Assembly (NCBI GenBank): GCA_023101725.1
Contig: JALJCO010007119.1
Span: forward strand, 682,001 to 746,000
DNA length: 64,000 bases
Source of the DNA: Atherinomorus stipes
Taxonomy: Eukaryota; Chordata; Actinopteri; Atheriniformes; Atherinidae
Direction: 5' to 3'
Shown piece after piece: positions 12,397 to 23,850 of this stretch; position 1 is the first letter of the stretch, and the number at the start of each line of letters is the position of its first letter. Position numbers and translations under genes: made by a program. Under the pieces are notes generated by a model, which worked only from the letters and a program-made list of their open reading frames with translations, did no database searches and was not told where the DNA came from.

Positions 12397-13957
12397 TAGG
12401 CTTTCCACCGATCGGATCGGCTTGATCGGGTCGGCCAATATTTGACTTTTTTTTTTTTTCAAATTTCCTGATCGGTCCGTAACTCTTCATTCGATCCGAT
12501 CAATGACGTCATTGTCATTTTGAATCTGCTCCGGTAAAACTCTGATTTACACCAATTAAACTTAGAAAACAAACAAAGCAGAATAGACACCTCTCACTAT
12601 GTGTTTTATGTCTTCGTGGCGTTTTTTTCATGAGCTCTGTCACTGTGTGCTGGACAATGAAGTTTTTACAATCCAGAATACACCTTACATAAAGGATGGC
12701 GACGTCGGTTGGTTGCAAACAAGATAAGCAAACATGTCGGCGGTCTGGAGACCTATTATTTACCGTCTTTGATGGAGACTCGGTGACAAACACTTGTGCT
12801 GCAACAGTTTAAGTTAAACTGTTGTTTGCGGAAATGCACAGGAAATGTGCTGTGTCCTTTCAGTCAAAGAGCTCTGTAATCCTCCTATAGCCGAGACCTC
12901 CAGTGTCGAGCGTTTCGGCCGCCGCGTGCTCCTCACGTGCTGTAGCAAGTATGTACACAAACGCTCCTGACGCTGACACTGACGCGCACGTCCACAGCAA
13001 CTATAGTCCAGCCCTACTGTGGCGATACCGGACTACATGAGCTGCAGCGGGTTGTTCATTCTCACGTAGAGGGCCTTCTGAGGGAACAGTCACTCGATTA
13101 GTTTGACCACTGATATGTCATCAGATGTGAGCCCCAACTTTTGAGGGAGCATTACTGCCTTCATTTGCACTGACTGTAAATAATTTCATTTTTAACTGTT
13201 TAAAGACACACAACGTAACTTTTAGACCTTAAAAATCTGCGTTTCTGACTCGTTTTGATGGCACACCAACATTCATTTTGCGCATTTTTGAGCCGTCACT
13301 GCCCAGAGGCGTCCCGGGGCTCAGAAACGGCACTATGTAAGATTCCCAACCGGGACACGACTGTGACGTTGCAGTCGACTATTGGCTGCAGCACCGTGTC
13401 ACTCACTAGCAACCAGATGTAAACCAGGGATCAACCCCGCGAGTGTTTTGAACGCACATCATATCGGATTCAGTAAGGATGGAAACATCACAGGAGGAAC
13501 GAGAGGAAAAGGAAGAGAGGAAGGGACAGAACAAGAGTCAAGATAAGACTGTCTTTTACTGGCTGGAGTGAATCACGGTGCAGGTATGATACAAGATGGT
13601 TGCTAGTTTAGTCGCCGATAGGGGGCGCGTCACTGAGAAAACTGCTAAAAGTTCCGTTGTGTGTCTTTAAGTTGTGCATGTTATTTGTGCCACTGGCTCA
13701 AATTATTTTGGTTTGTCCTGATTAAACCTGAATGCCCATTAGAGGTTATTGATGTTTAACCTTTTCATCTCAGTCACTTCAGGACAAAAAATGTTAACAA
13801 AAATCCTTTTTATGATACTCAGTAAACTGTATAAATACAGGTAAATGAGCTATTTGAATAGATACATTTGCTTCCTCACATGATCGGATCGGTGATCGTT
13901 TTTTTAAAACTCTCTGATTGGTGATCAGCCCCCAAAATCCTGATCGTGTAAAGCCTA
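12397..13957. mobile_element. non-autonomous hAT element, 1561 bp, with nested insertion
   Basis: It starts TAGGCTTTCCACCGATCGG and ends CGTGTAAAGCCTA; the first and last 12 bases are inverted repeats with one mismatch (TAGGCTTTCCAC against TAGGCTTTACAC). An exact 8-bp duplication CTTAAAAC flanks it at 12389-12396 and 13958-13965, the hAT hallmark. Subterminal GATCGG/CCGATC motifs are dense at both ends. The interior includes CpG-rich sequence at 12880-13080 and a second element at 13204-13666. No transposase ORF remains. Confidence 0.93.
13204..13666. mobile_element. TTAA-bounded TIR element nested inside the hAT element
   Basis: Its ends are AGACACACAACGTAACTTTT and the inverse AAAAGTTCCGTTGTGTGTCT, matching at 19 of the 20 terminal bases. 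TTAA sits at both borders (13200-13203 and 13667-13670), compatible with piggyBac-like insertion, although because TTAA is a palindrome it could instead be part of the repeat. The interior is CpG-rich (for example GTCGCCGATAGGGGGCGCG near 13611) and contains purine-rich sequence at 13490-13545. It has no transposase. Confidence 0.75.
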
Positions 13958-16229
13958 CTTAAAACATGTATAATCAAACAGCTTCTCTGGGCTCATGTTC
14001 ATCCTTTTGGATCTTTTTTCCAAGAAAGGCTTTGGTTATGTCAGCAATACAATGCCATACCATACTCCGATAACAACAGTATGGTGTTGTTGTAAGACTG
14101 CTGTTGTAAGGTTGCTAAAACTGGGCTAAGTGTGCTGCAGATGTATCACCTAGTATATATATAATTTTTAAGTTGCTGTCTTAAGAAATGAAGACAAATG
14201 AATACTTAGACTTAGGATTTGTCTTGGATAAAGCAAAATGAGAAATGTGATGCAACATGTTGGCAAAAACACTTGTGGAAATAATTGCTAAGTTTTGCTG
14301 GCATCAAATTAACAATGAGTCAATTCTTTGGTCAGAAAGAAGAAACTGCCTGAATATTATTGTCTTTGCACTCTTTGATTAAATCCAGTGTTTGGGTGAT
14401 TTGTAAGTTATTACACAGTTTTTACTTTTAACAGTTAGTCTTTCACCTTTTATAAAACAGGGTTGTAGGTGCATTTATTTTCATCATGCACTTAGCCATT
14501 GCCTGCTATTTGCTGCTGTGCAATTCAGGATAAAATGCTAAGTCATTATTGACTTTGGTGTAATATTTATGTAATGTATTTGATGGCTGGAGTGTCTGCT
14601 CAGTATTACAAGCAGTATAACAAAAAAATGAAATCTTTGAATTGCTCAACTCGAGTACAGTTATTTATTGAGGTTTTTTTTCTGCAACAGCACATTGACA
14701 AGAGCACAAATATACTGCTTTCTGTCACTTTTAGTGCACTCTTGAATTCTTGAAACATCACATCCTCACATTATTATCCGCTGGAAGTGATGAGACAAAT
14801 ACCTTCTTTATGGTTTAGTAATAACTGCCTTATTTTTCATAGGGACGCAGAGCATTATTTATCACTGGCAGTGTTCACAGGGATTAATGATGCATTACTC
14901 TGTTGGAGTTGTCTGGCATACAGCACCAGCCGAAGGAATCTGGAAGGTTATCAGAGCAATAAATCCCAAGTTTTTCTCAGTTGTTTGTCACGATGCACTG
15001 CAGCAGCCAGTAGTTATGACGGTTCCAGCTTGTTCTATTACTTTCCCTCTCTTGTGTAGCCTTCAAGAAGAAAGCACAACTTGTTTAAGCTGCGAATTGA
15101 TAAGGTGGAATTTGATCGGGCAACCTCAAGTTCAAAGCAAGCAACTGCTTTTAAAATCTCATCCTTGATACTGTGTATGTCCCCAGCTGGGTGATTGGGT
15201 GTAGATAGGGAGCACACTACACACTTACTGATTTCCAGTCTTGGCAATGAGAACTCTCTGTTCAGGCTTGCATTTTAACTGTTTTGTCGATTGCCATCAT
15301 CCAATTCTGGCTGTCTATAAACTGAAAATTAAATTAGGTGTGCAGACTGTTACACAAGTTCAATCTATACCCCGACAGCAGAACATTTCTTTCATCATGG
15401 CTTATTTTCCCTGTTTAATTTATTGAATAAATTGCCCCTTTAACTTGTCAAGCAGGAGGAAGTCATCCATGCATTGTCTATGATCCGGGCAGAGAGGAAG
15501 ATCCAGTCTATTAGTGCAATGATCGGGCCTTTACTGCGGTGAGCTCACTGATTGAATGGCATCCTTGTCAAGGTCAGGCCACAGCTAAGAGCTATTTTCT
15601 GCTTACCTGTGCAGCCGGTCGGCCACAGAATCTGCACACAAACTGCCTTTGCACCGGCGAGCTTAGTAAGCGGAGAAGCTCATTGCTGATATTTCCAGCT
15701 GGTAACATAAAGAGAAACCTCTGTGCCTGCAGAAAAGGACACAAAGGCATGAGTAATACGATAAGAGGGATCTTGCCACAGTGCGTGAAGACATTAGGAA
15801 TGTTGTTTTTTGATCTGTGCCAGAACCTAATCATATCCTTCTATTGTGTCCCTGTCAAAGAAAACTGGAGTGTTTAATGGGAATCAGTTAGTTCTGAATG
15901 TGTGGACTGGATCAGAGGTGAGGCTGGGAGGACAGTTGTTTTGTCTGGTCATTGCTGATAATTGTGACATGTCAGCTGTTTGGAGCGTGATTTCCTGAAA
16001 AATATAAGCTTTAGTTTAAATGACAGCAGACTCCATTGAGTTAAAGCATGATGGTGAGATGGGAGCACACAACAAAACAGCGATCAGACGAGGTGAAATG
16101 TCGTTGCTCCTTCCCTCCTCTGTGATGGATTGGAAGGATGAGGTAAAGAAGTGACTGAGGATAGCCTATGCTAACATCTTTAGCTACATAATCAATGCCA
16201 TGGATTGCGATGGTGAGGCTATGCAAAGC

Positions 16230-16735
16230 ATGAAGAGCCCCGAAGCTCCACTAGGCTCGTTGGGATCGACTGCGTCTGTCTAGCGTCTGACTTCATTATC
16301 AGACCAGAGCTGCCCGAGTCATCAGGGACGACTGAGCAGCAGCTCAGCCGGACAAGTTCACCAACGTGAAGACTGCAGGGATGGAGGATTTCGCTGCATT
16401 TGTCTTTATTTGGATAAAAGTTACTGAACGTTGTGCAGATCTGATCAAGTTATCTAATTTCAGATGACTGAGGCAGAAATACTAGGGTGTAGAAATACGC
16501 AAATATGGCTTCAACCTCCCCATCAATACTGTCCTTCCACAGGAGCTGGTTCATCAAATTCACATCTACGCTGGATTCTCACTTCCTTTTATTATTTTTT
16601 TTCCTTCTTATTGTTTATGAATATGCGTTGAGGGTCTGAAAGGCACAAATAAATGCAATGTACTGTTATTATTATCATCATTATTATTATTTTTGTTATA
16701 ATCATAATTATAATTATTATTACTATTGAGGGTTT
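16230..16735 (+). repeat. probable LINE/SINE 3' relic ending in an ATT-rich tail
   Basis: Near 16625 the sequence GCGTTGAGGGTCTGAAAGGC, then ACAAATAAATGCAATGTA, followed by TTATTATTATCATCATTATT resembles the 3' end of fish LINEs (GCGCTTTGAGGGTC, then GCGCTATATAAATGCA plus an ATT repeat). Upstream, about 16490-16580, a short open stretch reads EIRKYGFNLPINTVLPQELV, which looks residually coding, but I cannot assign it to a family. The extent upstream of 16600 is a guess. Confidence 0.4.
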
Positions 16736-17039
16736 AGGTGGTCGTGGATAATATGAGGAGGGAATGAAAAGGTGGCATGAGGAAAGGAATGGATACATAA
16801 GTCCAGTGTCTTTGAATAAAACAAATCCAAATTATGAAGAGGATTTGTGACATTTTTGCCCGTGTGTTGGCGTAAACTACATATATGCTTCATATTTATC
16901 TGAGTAGAATAACTCGTGGCTACAACATGTTTGTGTTGCTTTGTAGCAGCAGTCAGATATCAGCCTGTGCAAGTTCGTGAACATCAGTTTATTGCAGAAT
17001 GAAACATCGGCTGTTTAAAATAATCCCTGTAGCCTAATA

Positions 17040-17689
17040 AAAACACCAAAATGGATTTATTACTGGGAGCATCACATGGAAGTCCCGTCAGAAAATCGGA
17101 GTTTGCGTCAGTGATAAGTGAAACCGATCAGGACCAGGTTCTGTCAGCGGTGGACTCCAGGACCACAATCTGTTTCTTCCAGCCGGGTTGCTGCAGAGAG
17201 CCAAAGTGGAACGAGCCCAGAACCTCCACAGCAATAAAGTAGGGTCTGTGATGGTTGTGGGAGAAGACGTCCTGTGTGGACCTGTGTTCCCTACAGAGCT
17301 CCCATCCCGGTGTGATATGCTAGGTGCTAACTACAGTATGTAACGACCAATAATAAAAAAAAACTGATGATGGACTTCATGATCAGAATATACAACCACA
17401 GACACATGATGTCCCTGAACTCCAGGACATCACGTTTCTTTATCCAATCGCTAACTTTATCCTTAAGCTTTATCCAGACGCAAACATAAACACAATTCTC
17501 CGTGACCAGCTCCAGGCTTTACCCGACGAAACTGCTACTTCCTGTGCGCACCGGAAGTTTCGGCCATAACTGTTGATAATGGCGCCGCCCAGCGACCGCC
17601 TCAGGAAAATTGTGGATACTCCTGACCCTCCTGTCCGTGCTTCTATACAGCTTTTATCTTTATTTGTGTCTTTAAATAATCTTAATTAA
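17040..17689. promoter_or_regulatory. CpG-rich promoter-like block with ETS and YY1-like motifs
   Basis: In otherwise AT-rich DNA, 17520-17630 holds several CpGs, an ETS-type CCGGAAGT at 17551-17558 and, 21 bases later, ATGGCGCCGCCC at 17579, like a YY1/translation-initiator box. The + strand ATG at 17579 opens a 36-codon ORF to 17689 beginning MAPPSDRLRK. On the - strand, an AATAAA at 17063-17068 and a short frame reading AVEVLGSFHFGSLQQPGWKK (about 17230-17170) suggest either a processed retrocopy or a short antisense transcript. I recognise neither protein. It could be an alternative adk-internal promoter, a lncRNA promoter, a retrocopy or a repeat with CpG-rich sequence. Confidence 0.35.
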
Positions 17690-17990
17690 CCCCGTCATGT
17701 ATCATATTTGATCCATACGGTTTCTGAAACCTTTAACATCTGAGAACTTTTGCAAACTGTTGTACACAATCTGATATACCTGATACTAGGGGTCAGAAGA
17801 CTACACTATTGCACAGTTATAAATGGTGAATATACAAAAATTATTTTTAAGACTTTTAAACAAAAAAAAATTGTGAAAGAGCCAATTAAAGAGATTAAAA
17901 CGACTTCTAATTTTCTCCCTATTTTGGGGTTAGGATTTAAAGAGTTATTCATTTTAAACTAATGTTTCTCTTAAGTGTAATTTGTTGTAC

Positions 17991-18250
17991 AAGGGGGTGT
18001 GCACTGGCAAGAATCTAAAGATACAATATGTATCATGATACAGGAGCAGCAATACGATATATTACGATATCGTGTTTACAGCATTATATTCAAAGCTATT
18101 TGTAAACAATGGTGCGGCTCGTATTATTGAGTAACATGTGGAGTCACACTTCACTTTATCATAGCAAACGAATATCAACACCGCTTTTTTTTTATATCAC
18201 AACATAAAATATGATAATTCAGTGTATCGTTATTTTCTTGCGCCCTTAGT
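17991..18250. mobile_element. possible hAT-like MITE relic
   Basis: The start CAAGGGGGTGTGCACTGGCA and the end TTCTTGCGCCCTTAG are loosely inverted. The interior carries repeated GATACAATATGTATC/CGATATATTACGATAT motifs on one arm and GTATCGTTA on the other, typical of degraded fish hAT elements. I could not find a convincing target duplication, so the borders are approximate. Confidence 0.4.
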
Positions 18251-18300
18251 CGTAAGTGGTGATGTGTGTTTTACACAACCAGGGCTCAAACCGGCAACCA
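18250..18300 (-). repeat. possible tRNA-derived SINE scrap
   Basis: On the - strand the sequence GGTTGCCGGTTTGAGCCC contains a B-box-like GGTTTGAGCCC, as in the tRNA-related head of vertebrate SINEs. No A box or full tRNA fold is visible, so this is at most a fragment. Confidence 0.25.
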
Positions 18301-18539
18301 TATTTTAATTTATCTTGATATGAGTCATTTCAGGTTTGAGTTCAGACCAGTCAGATGGGAAACAGTATCAGCTAGTACTGATAAAACATTAGAAATCTCA
18401 GTTGAGGTGATTTTTGTTTAACACTGAAGGATCAGACTAAGTGAACTTTTTTTTTTTAAAGAGATTGATAACTCTTGTTTTTATGTAATTTCTTTCTTTA
18501 ATATGTAATATCTCTTCTGGATATTTCATTTGTATTATG

Positions 18540-18610
18540 CTTTAATGCTGTAAATGCTTAGATAAACCGCTTTGAGTTGTCTTGTACAGTGAAATATGCT
18601 AAATGAATAG
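18540..18610 (+). repeat. L2-type LINE 3' tail relic
   Basis: ACCGCTTTGAGTTGTCTTGT followed by ACAGTGAAATATGCTAAATGAA aligns with the L2 tail at 44550-44590 (GCACTTTGAATTGTTCTGTA, then CATGAAATGTGCTATACAAATAAA). No coding portion survives beside it. Confidence 0.5.
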
Positions 18611-20340
18611 AGGTGCCTTGCTCAGGGATCTACATTGTATGTTGATTACATCCAGCTCCAATAATGCTGAATATTAGATCTGGAATTGGATCCATTGGAA
18701 GGTAAGACTAGTAGTTTGTTTCTGTTTAATGATCTTGTTCCTCAGTTAACAGTTGATAGATCACGAAACTCAATGCTGATGCTCATTAGAATCCCCCTTT
18801 TTTCCAGCAGAATAGTTTGGAAGTAAATTTTCTGCACTGCCACATTGGATTCAGCCAGGCCTGACCTGTGCTAAGCCCTCAACGGGGGCTGTCATTTAGC
18901 GTATGTTAGAAAAAAAATCTCTTCGGTAACATGGATCACCCGCACTGGCTGCCACCTCTGTGAGATCAAAGCACCGTGGAAATCCACCATACTGCACACA
19001 GGGGAGCTGTGGAAGCAGGAGCCAGAACGGATTCACCTGTGCAGGGGCCAAGCACAGCTGCATTCCGACCAGCTGGAGCCCGCTGACCACAGACAGGATT
19101 AGAGGCTTTAGCTGCAAAGGTCCCTCATCATCTCTCTGCCTGAACCTTGTATGGCAACAACCCCTGCAAACACAAATGCCATTTTATGATCACTTAATAA
19201 CACCTCCATCCTCAGTTTATGCACACTCACACTCAGTAAATCAGCTCCCGTGCTTTTATAGCCACAATTGTCTCTGCAGATAAAGAGGACGACCCAGCAG
19301 TCTGGGACTCCCAGCCCATGAATCTGTTGTGAAGGCATTTTTTTTTTCTCCTCACCCTCCATCAGATAAGTATCACTATACAGCCTGCTATTGTGAAGCC
19401 GTTCATCGGCTTGTGTATCCGAGCTCAGCCCCTCGTGCCTGCCAGGTAAACCCGTCTGTCTCTCTGTTGCTGCGATGGGGGGGGGGGGGTTTGACTCTGA
19501 AACAACATCACCTTGTTTATCCTGTAAATAATTCACCCCTTCCGGGCAACAGAAACAAAATCAAGGTTGTGTGTTTAACAAGGGAGTCGAGGAATAAGAG
19601 GAGCCAGAGAGGGGAAAAAAAAAATCAGGTGTTGCCTTTTTAGATAAACCTGGCGCCTGGAGACAGCGACACATCCTGATTCCTATGCAGCGCGAAGATA
19701 CTGCAGTGAGATGTGTTAGTTGTGTGTGTGCAACGTGGATGGGTGTGGAGTCTTTTTTTATGTATGTGTGTGTGCTTACTGAACTTGCCCTTTGATAGCT
19801 CTTTGAAGAGGGTGCAGAGATACTGTTGGGGACATTCTTGTCGTGTTTAACATCACAACCTATGGAGTGTGTCGGGGCGTCATTGAGTTTGATGTTTATC
19901 ATCGGGGGGCGCGTGGGGTTCCTGGGAATTGTCGCCCGCAGACCCCCACTCACCACCCAGCCCCTCTGTGGCACACACGTGTACGTGGACACGCGAGCAG
20001 CCTCGGTTTGTTTTGGTGTTTTGTGTTGTCTAACATCACTCCCCTGAGGTAGTGTACTACTGTCTAGAATAGACAGACTATTTATTTCCCCCTCACTTGC
20101 AGCACAGGGACACCTTCCCCCCACCTGTTTTGATTCAGTAAAATAAAAGCACCAGAAATGCTCAGAAAACACCCTGAAAATCGGTTAAAAGAGAAAAAAA
20201 AAGGCAAAAAATGCAAATAGATTTAAAAAAAAAAAAAGCACAATCACATTATGGGGGGCTTTCACGGCCGCTTCTATCTTAGACAAAATACCTTGCTGCC
20301 ACATCCTGATACAATCTGCCACCAAAAATCCACATAAGAG

Positions 20341-20560
20341 AAAATAGTACATCATTCATCCTTGGACCTTTATTGAAATAACACTGAATGCATTGTAGGT
20401 GGGAGTCAGCAATGGTAATACTCCATCTTGATTAATTATGTAAGCTCGTAGTGGCCTCAAGTGCATTTACATCAGAGTAGCTGATTCAAATTGATTTGCA
20501 TTTGTACAGTATTTTAATGCAAAGGAGTTAATAACAGAGCACCCCCATGCCCATCCTGGA
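20341..20560. promoter_or_regulatory. candidate conserved non-coding block
   Basis: Unique, repeat-free sequence with a dense set of developmental factor motifs: TTGATTAATTATG near 20428 (homeodomain core TAATTA), ATTGATTTGCATTTG near 20490 (POU octamer-like ATTTGCAT) and TTTTAATGCAAAG near 20512. The composition resembles vertebrate conserved enhancers, but conservation cannot be tested from one sequence. Confidence 0.3.
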
Positions 20561-23500
20561 GCACATACTTAAGAGTTGAGATGAGAACTACGAAGCCTCT
20601 TTTAAAAATGTTTTATTACTTCCTCCAGTATGTTTTAGTTCCCATAGTAACAGGCTACTCCAGCAGGTCACACTGAGGGCAGTGATGAAACAAAGTGAAT
20701 CGATTGCATAGTAAGAAGTGTACAATTGTTGACCACCAATGCATCCTTATATTTTTCACTTACCATCCAGATCCAGGTCTCTGCAGGCAGCAGTTCTCTC
20801 TCCAAGGCCAACTCCTCCAACTCAAATGGTTGGATACGTGGGCATTTCCAAGTCAGCTGAGAGATATTAACACCTTTCACACAGCTTATTCAAAGTGGGG
20901 CTGTTGCACCTTCATTGCACCTTGTAAATAGAGCCAAATCATTGCATGCGCAGTACATGCCTCGCTAAATATGGATGCTGTTGTTAAGTCTATTTTTTTT
21001 AAAATATGCATTGGCATGGTTCTGTGCATCCAGTAAGGAAAGGACATAACATGGGACTCTTTCTTGCAACATTACTGTATATTGCAGTGTTCTGTAAAGG
21101 TTCTATCATCTCTCTAGTTGTCTACTCTGGGGTCTCTTCCGTATTGAATATGTCCAAATTCCTTACTTTCTTCATTGCAAAGATGCAGCAGCTTTACTTT
21201 GACCTCCTTCCTAAAGACTCAATTTCAAGGGCACAGCTCAAAAAATCCTCCATAGGAAATTTAGCACTATTTCCTTCGAAGATTATGTCCAGTCACATAC
21301 TGTTTTTCAAGTAAAATTCCCAATTAATGGGATTTTTTAAGCTCAATCTCAGCTCTTCTTATGTTGTAGTGTTGTATCAAAACAATAGGAAGTGAGTCAG
21401 TGTCCAAATACTTGCACAGATTGCATCAGTAGACCATCAGTCAGCTTTATGTTGTCTTGCAGCCAGAGCCTAAAGCTGCATGACAACTGTGAAACATCCA
21501 TTACAAAAGCAGACTTGAGCAGTGATACACAAGCCTCCCCACCATGCTGGTGTGTCAGCAAGGGATGGAGCTGGCACTGAACAAAAAACAACGAGGATCT
21601 GGATATTTGAAGCTGAAATGGGGCCGGTTTCCCATCGGGCTACATGCTATGCCTCCCCTTTGAGTGTTGATTGCAGACATAAGAATGTGGTGGACTGATC
21701 TGAAAGGAAATTACTGGAGAGAGAGCTTATCCATGCCTTTGACTGATAATCAGCTCATTATCGTGTTGATCATTTACAGCTCTCCCTCCTGCCCGCTCTC
21801 TATTCTTTTAGCTGTGTCACTAAAGCAGAGCACAGAGACTTTTAATGGTTTGGCAGGGAGCCTGCTGTGTTCAGGCAGAGTTAAAACAAGCACACTAGCC
21901 CTGGCTAGTCTCCACTTTTACACAGTACAGGTCTCCACCCCACTTATCAACCCTCTGAGGGGAAAGAAAAAATTAAATACAAACAACAACAACAGCGACA
22001 ACAACATATGCAACCTCGACGCGAGCGCCGCCTTAGCACCCCAACATGACTAACTGTGCATGAAATTGAACTGATTGGAGTTATTGACCACAAGGCTTCA
22101 GCCCCTGAGAGGACAGAGAGGAGTGAGGGGGCGACGGGGGGGGGCTCGTGCGTTACCTGATTGAGTGAAAAATCCTTGGCTGGTTGCTTTGATGCCAGGC
22201 ACTTTACAGGAAAGAGTGATTTAATGGAAGCTGCCAGACCTCATCAATGTCAGCACTCTTGGTGAGGGCCCTCTGCTCCACCAGTGTTTTATATAAAAGC
22301 GCTTGCGATGACAGCTGCTGATGGACAGATGTTTTCTGGTTGTTTTAACTGCACAGTGAAAAGAAACACTGATTTCAGCCTCTGCATCTGACTCTAAAAT
22401 AGAGCCTGTGAACCAAAGAAGGCTGCTGCAGGCCACCCCAGCATTTAACACCCTCACCCTCTTCTATTTTAGGCCTCTATAAATAGCCCTATTGAATTTT
22501 AGCTGAGGTTGATAAGCCTATAATTAATGTGACTATCATTAGGCACAGGCAGTTCCTCTCAAGAGGAACCAGCTGGAGAGGTGAGGCTGGAAGAATGGAG
22601 ACTTTAAGGGTGATCTGAGCTGTGTGAGAGGGTGAAAAGGAGTGACGGCCAACTAGCTTCCCTGTGATGTGCAGAAGGCGCAGCTTTGTTTTCGAGCTGC
22701 AGGATAACACACAGCATCATCTATCAACTCACTGCGAATACCCACTGTGTTGCGTCTTCAGTAGATCTGAATTGCATTGGAATTGCATCATTAATAGAGC
22801 AGAAATGATTCCCAGCAACTCTGAGAGAATACATTGACCCCTGAGGGAGACTAGAAACAAGACAATGTTTTTACAGGAGGAATATCTAACTAGAGGTCCC
22901 ATTACCACTTCATCAATATACAGCAGCAAGTGAGCGAGCGTATGGGAGGAGGGAAGAAGAGCAAAAAAAAAAAAAAGGAGTGAAGGGAATGTAATAGCTT
23001 ATGGTGCTAATGGCAGCCTGAGCACTCAAGTCCCAAACATTCAGCTGCCTCATCTCATCTGGGCTGTGTAATTGCCCTCCTGGAAGCTGCCACGCGAAGC
23101 GGCTGCCTCCGTAGTGAAGAGTGGCAGCTGTTGGATGTTGAGGAGCGGGTCTGGGTCAGGTCCCCAAGTGGGGCTCCTTGCAACTATGAGATGTCATAAT
23201 TAATAGCTATCTGGGGGCCAGTTTTGGGTGGCCGTGTGGTGGGGGAAAGTATCTGGTTAAATCGAAGCCAAACAGAGAGCGACGCCAGACTTATTCTCCA
23301 CTTAACTTAATGTATACTTATCATCACTTTGCCTGTAGCGAGCGAGTCTGTGCAGCATCACACTCTCAGTTTTTTGGGGATTTCTTTTTTTTTTTCTCTT
23401 GTTTGTATTAGGTTTCACTTCTGTGTCTAAATGTACTCAGAGATATGCAGCTATGGCGTACCACGGGAATTTATTAATCTTTGGGGACCAGCGTTCTCCC

Positions 23501-23629
23501 TAGTTAAGTAAATATAACATGAGCTGCTGTGGAAGATACAAGCTCCAAGCACCTTAACAAAAATTTGTTACTCCAGCTTCGCTCTTTCTTCCCATCCTCC
23601 TCTCCCTCTCTCTAACATGCCGCCTGGGG

Positions 23630-23850
23630 GCAAATCTCACTCTGTCTCATCTGCTGCTTAATTTCACTGGAGCGGCCCTCAGTAATGAAGCGCCTTGATG
23701 TACATTTGCCAATTTCTGCCGCTGCCACTGCAGTATAATTGGGATATGACTAAGCATGAATACCCGGCACAGGGTTGGTTGACCCCTGGGTGACCCCGCG
23801 AATAGCGCTTTTGTCATAATGGAGGTATTATCTCACATAATCTGAGAATG
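23630..23850. promoter_or_regulatory. candidate conserved non-coding block
   Basis: Unique sequence of balanced composition containing CTGCTTAATTTCACTGGAG, GTATAATTGGGATATGAC, GACTAAGCATGAATAC and GGGTGACCCCGCG. No ORF, repeat or low complexity explains it. It lies in the repeat-poor 19-27 kb zone upstream of the first visible adk exon. Confidence 0.28.

Noticed and set aside
19561..20172. 203-codon open frame on the - strand
   Set aside because: No recognisable domain, biased Ser/Thr/His composition, several overlapping open frames on the + strand in the same GC-richer patch, and no splice or initiation support. Likely a chance ORF.
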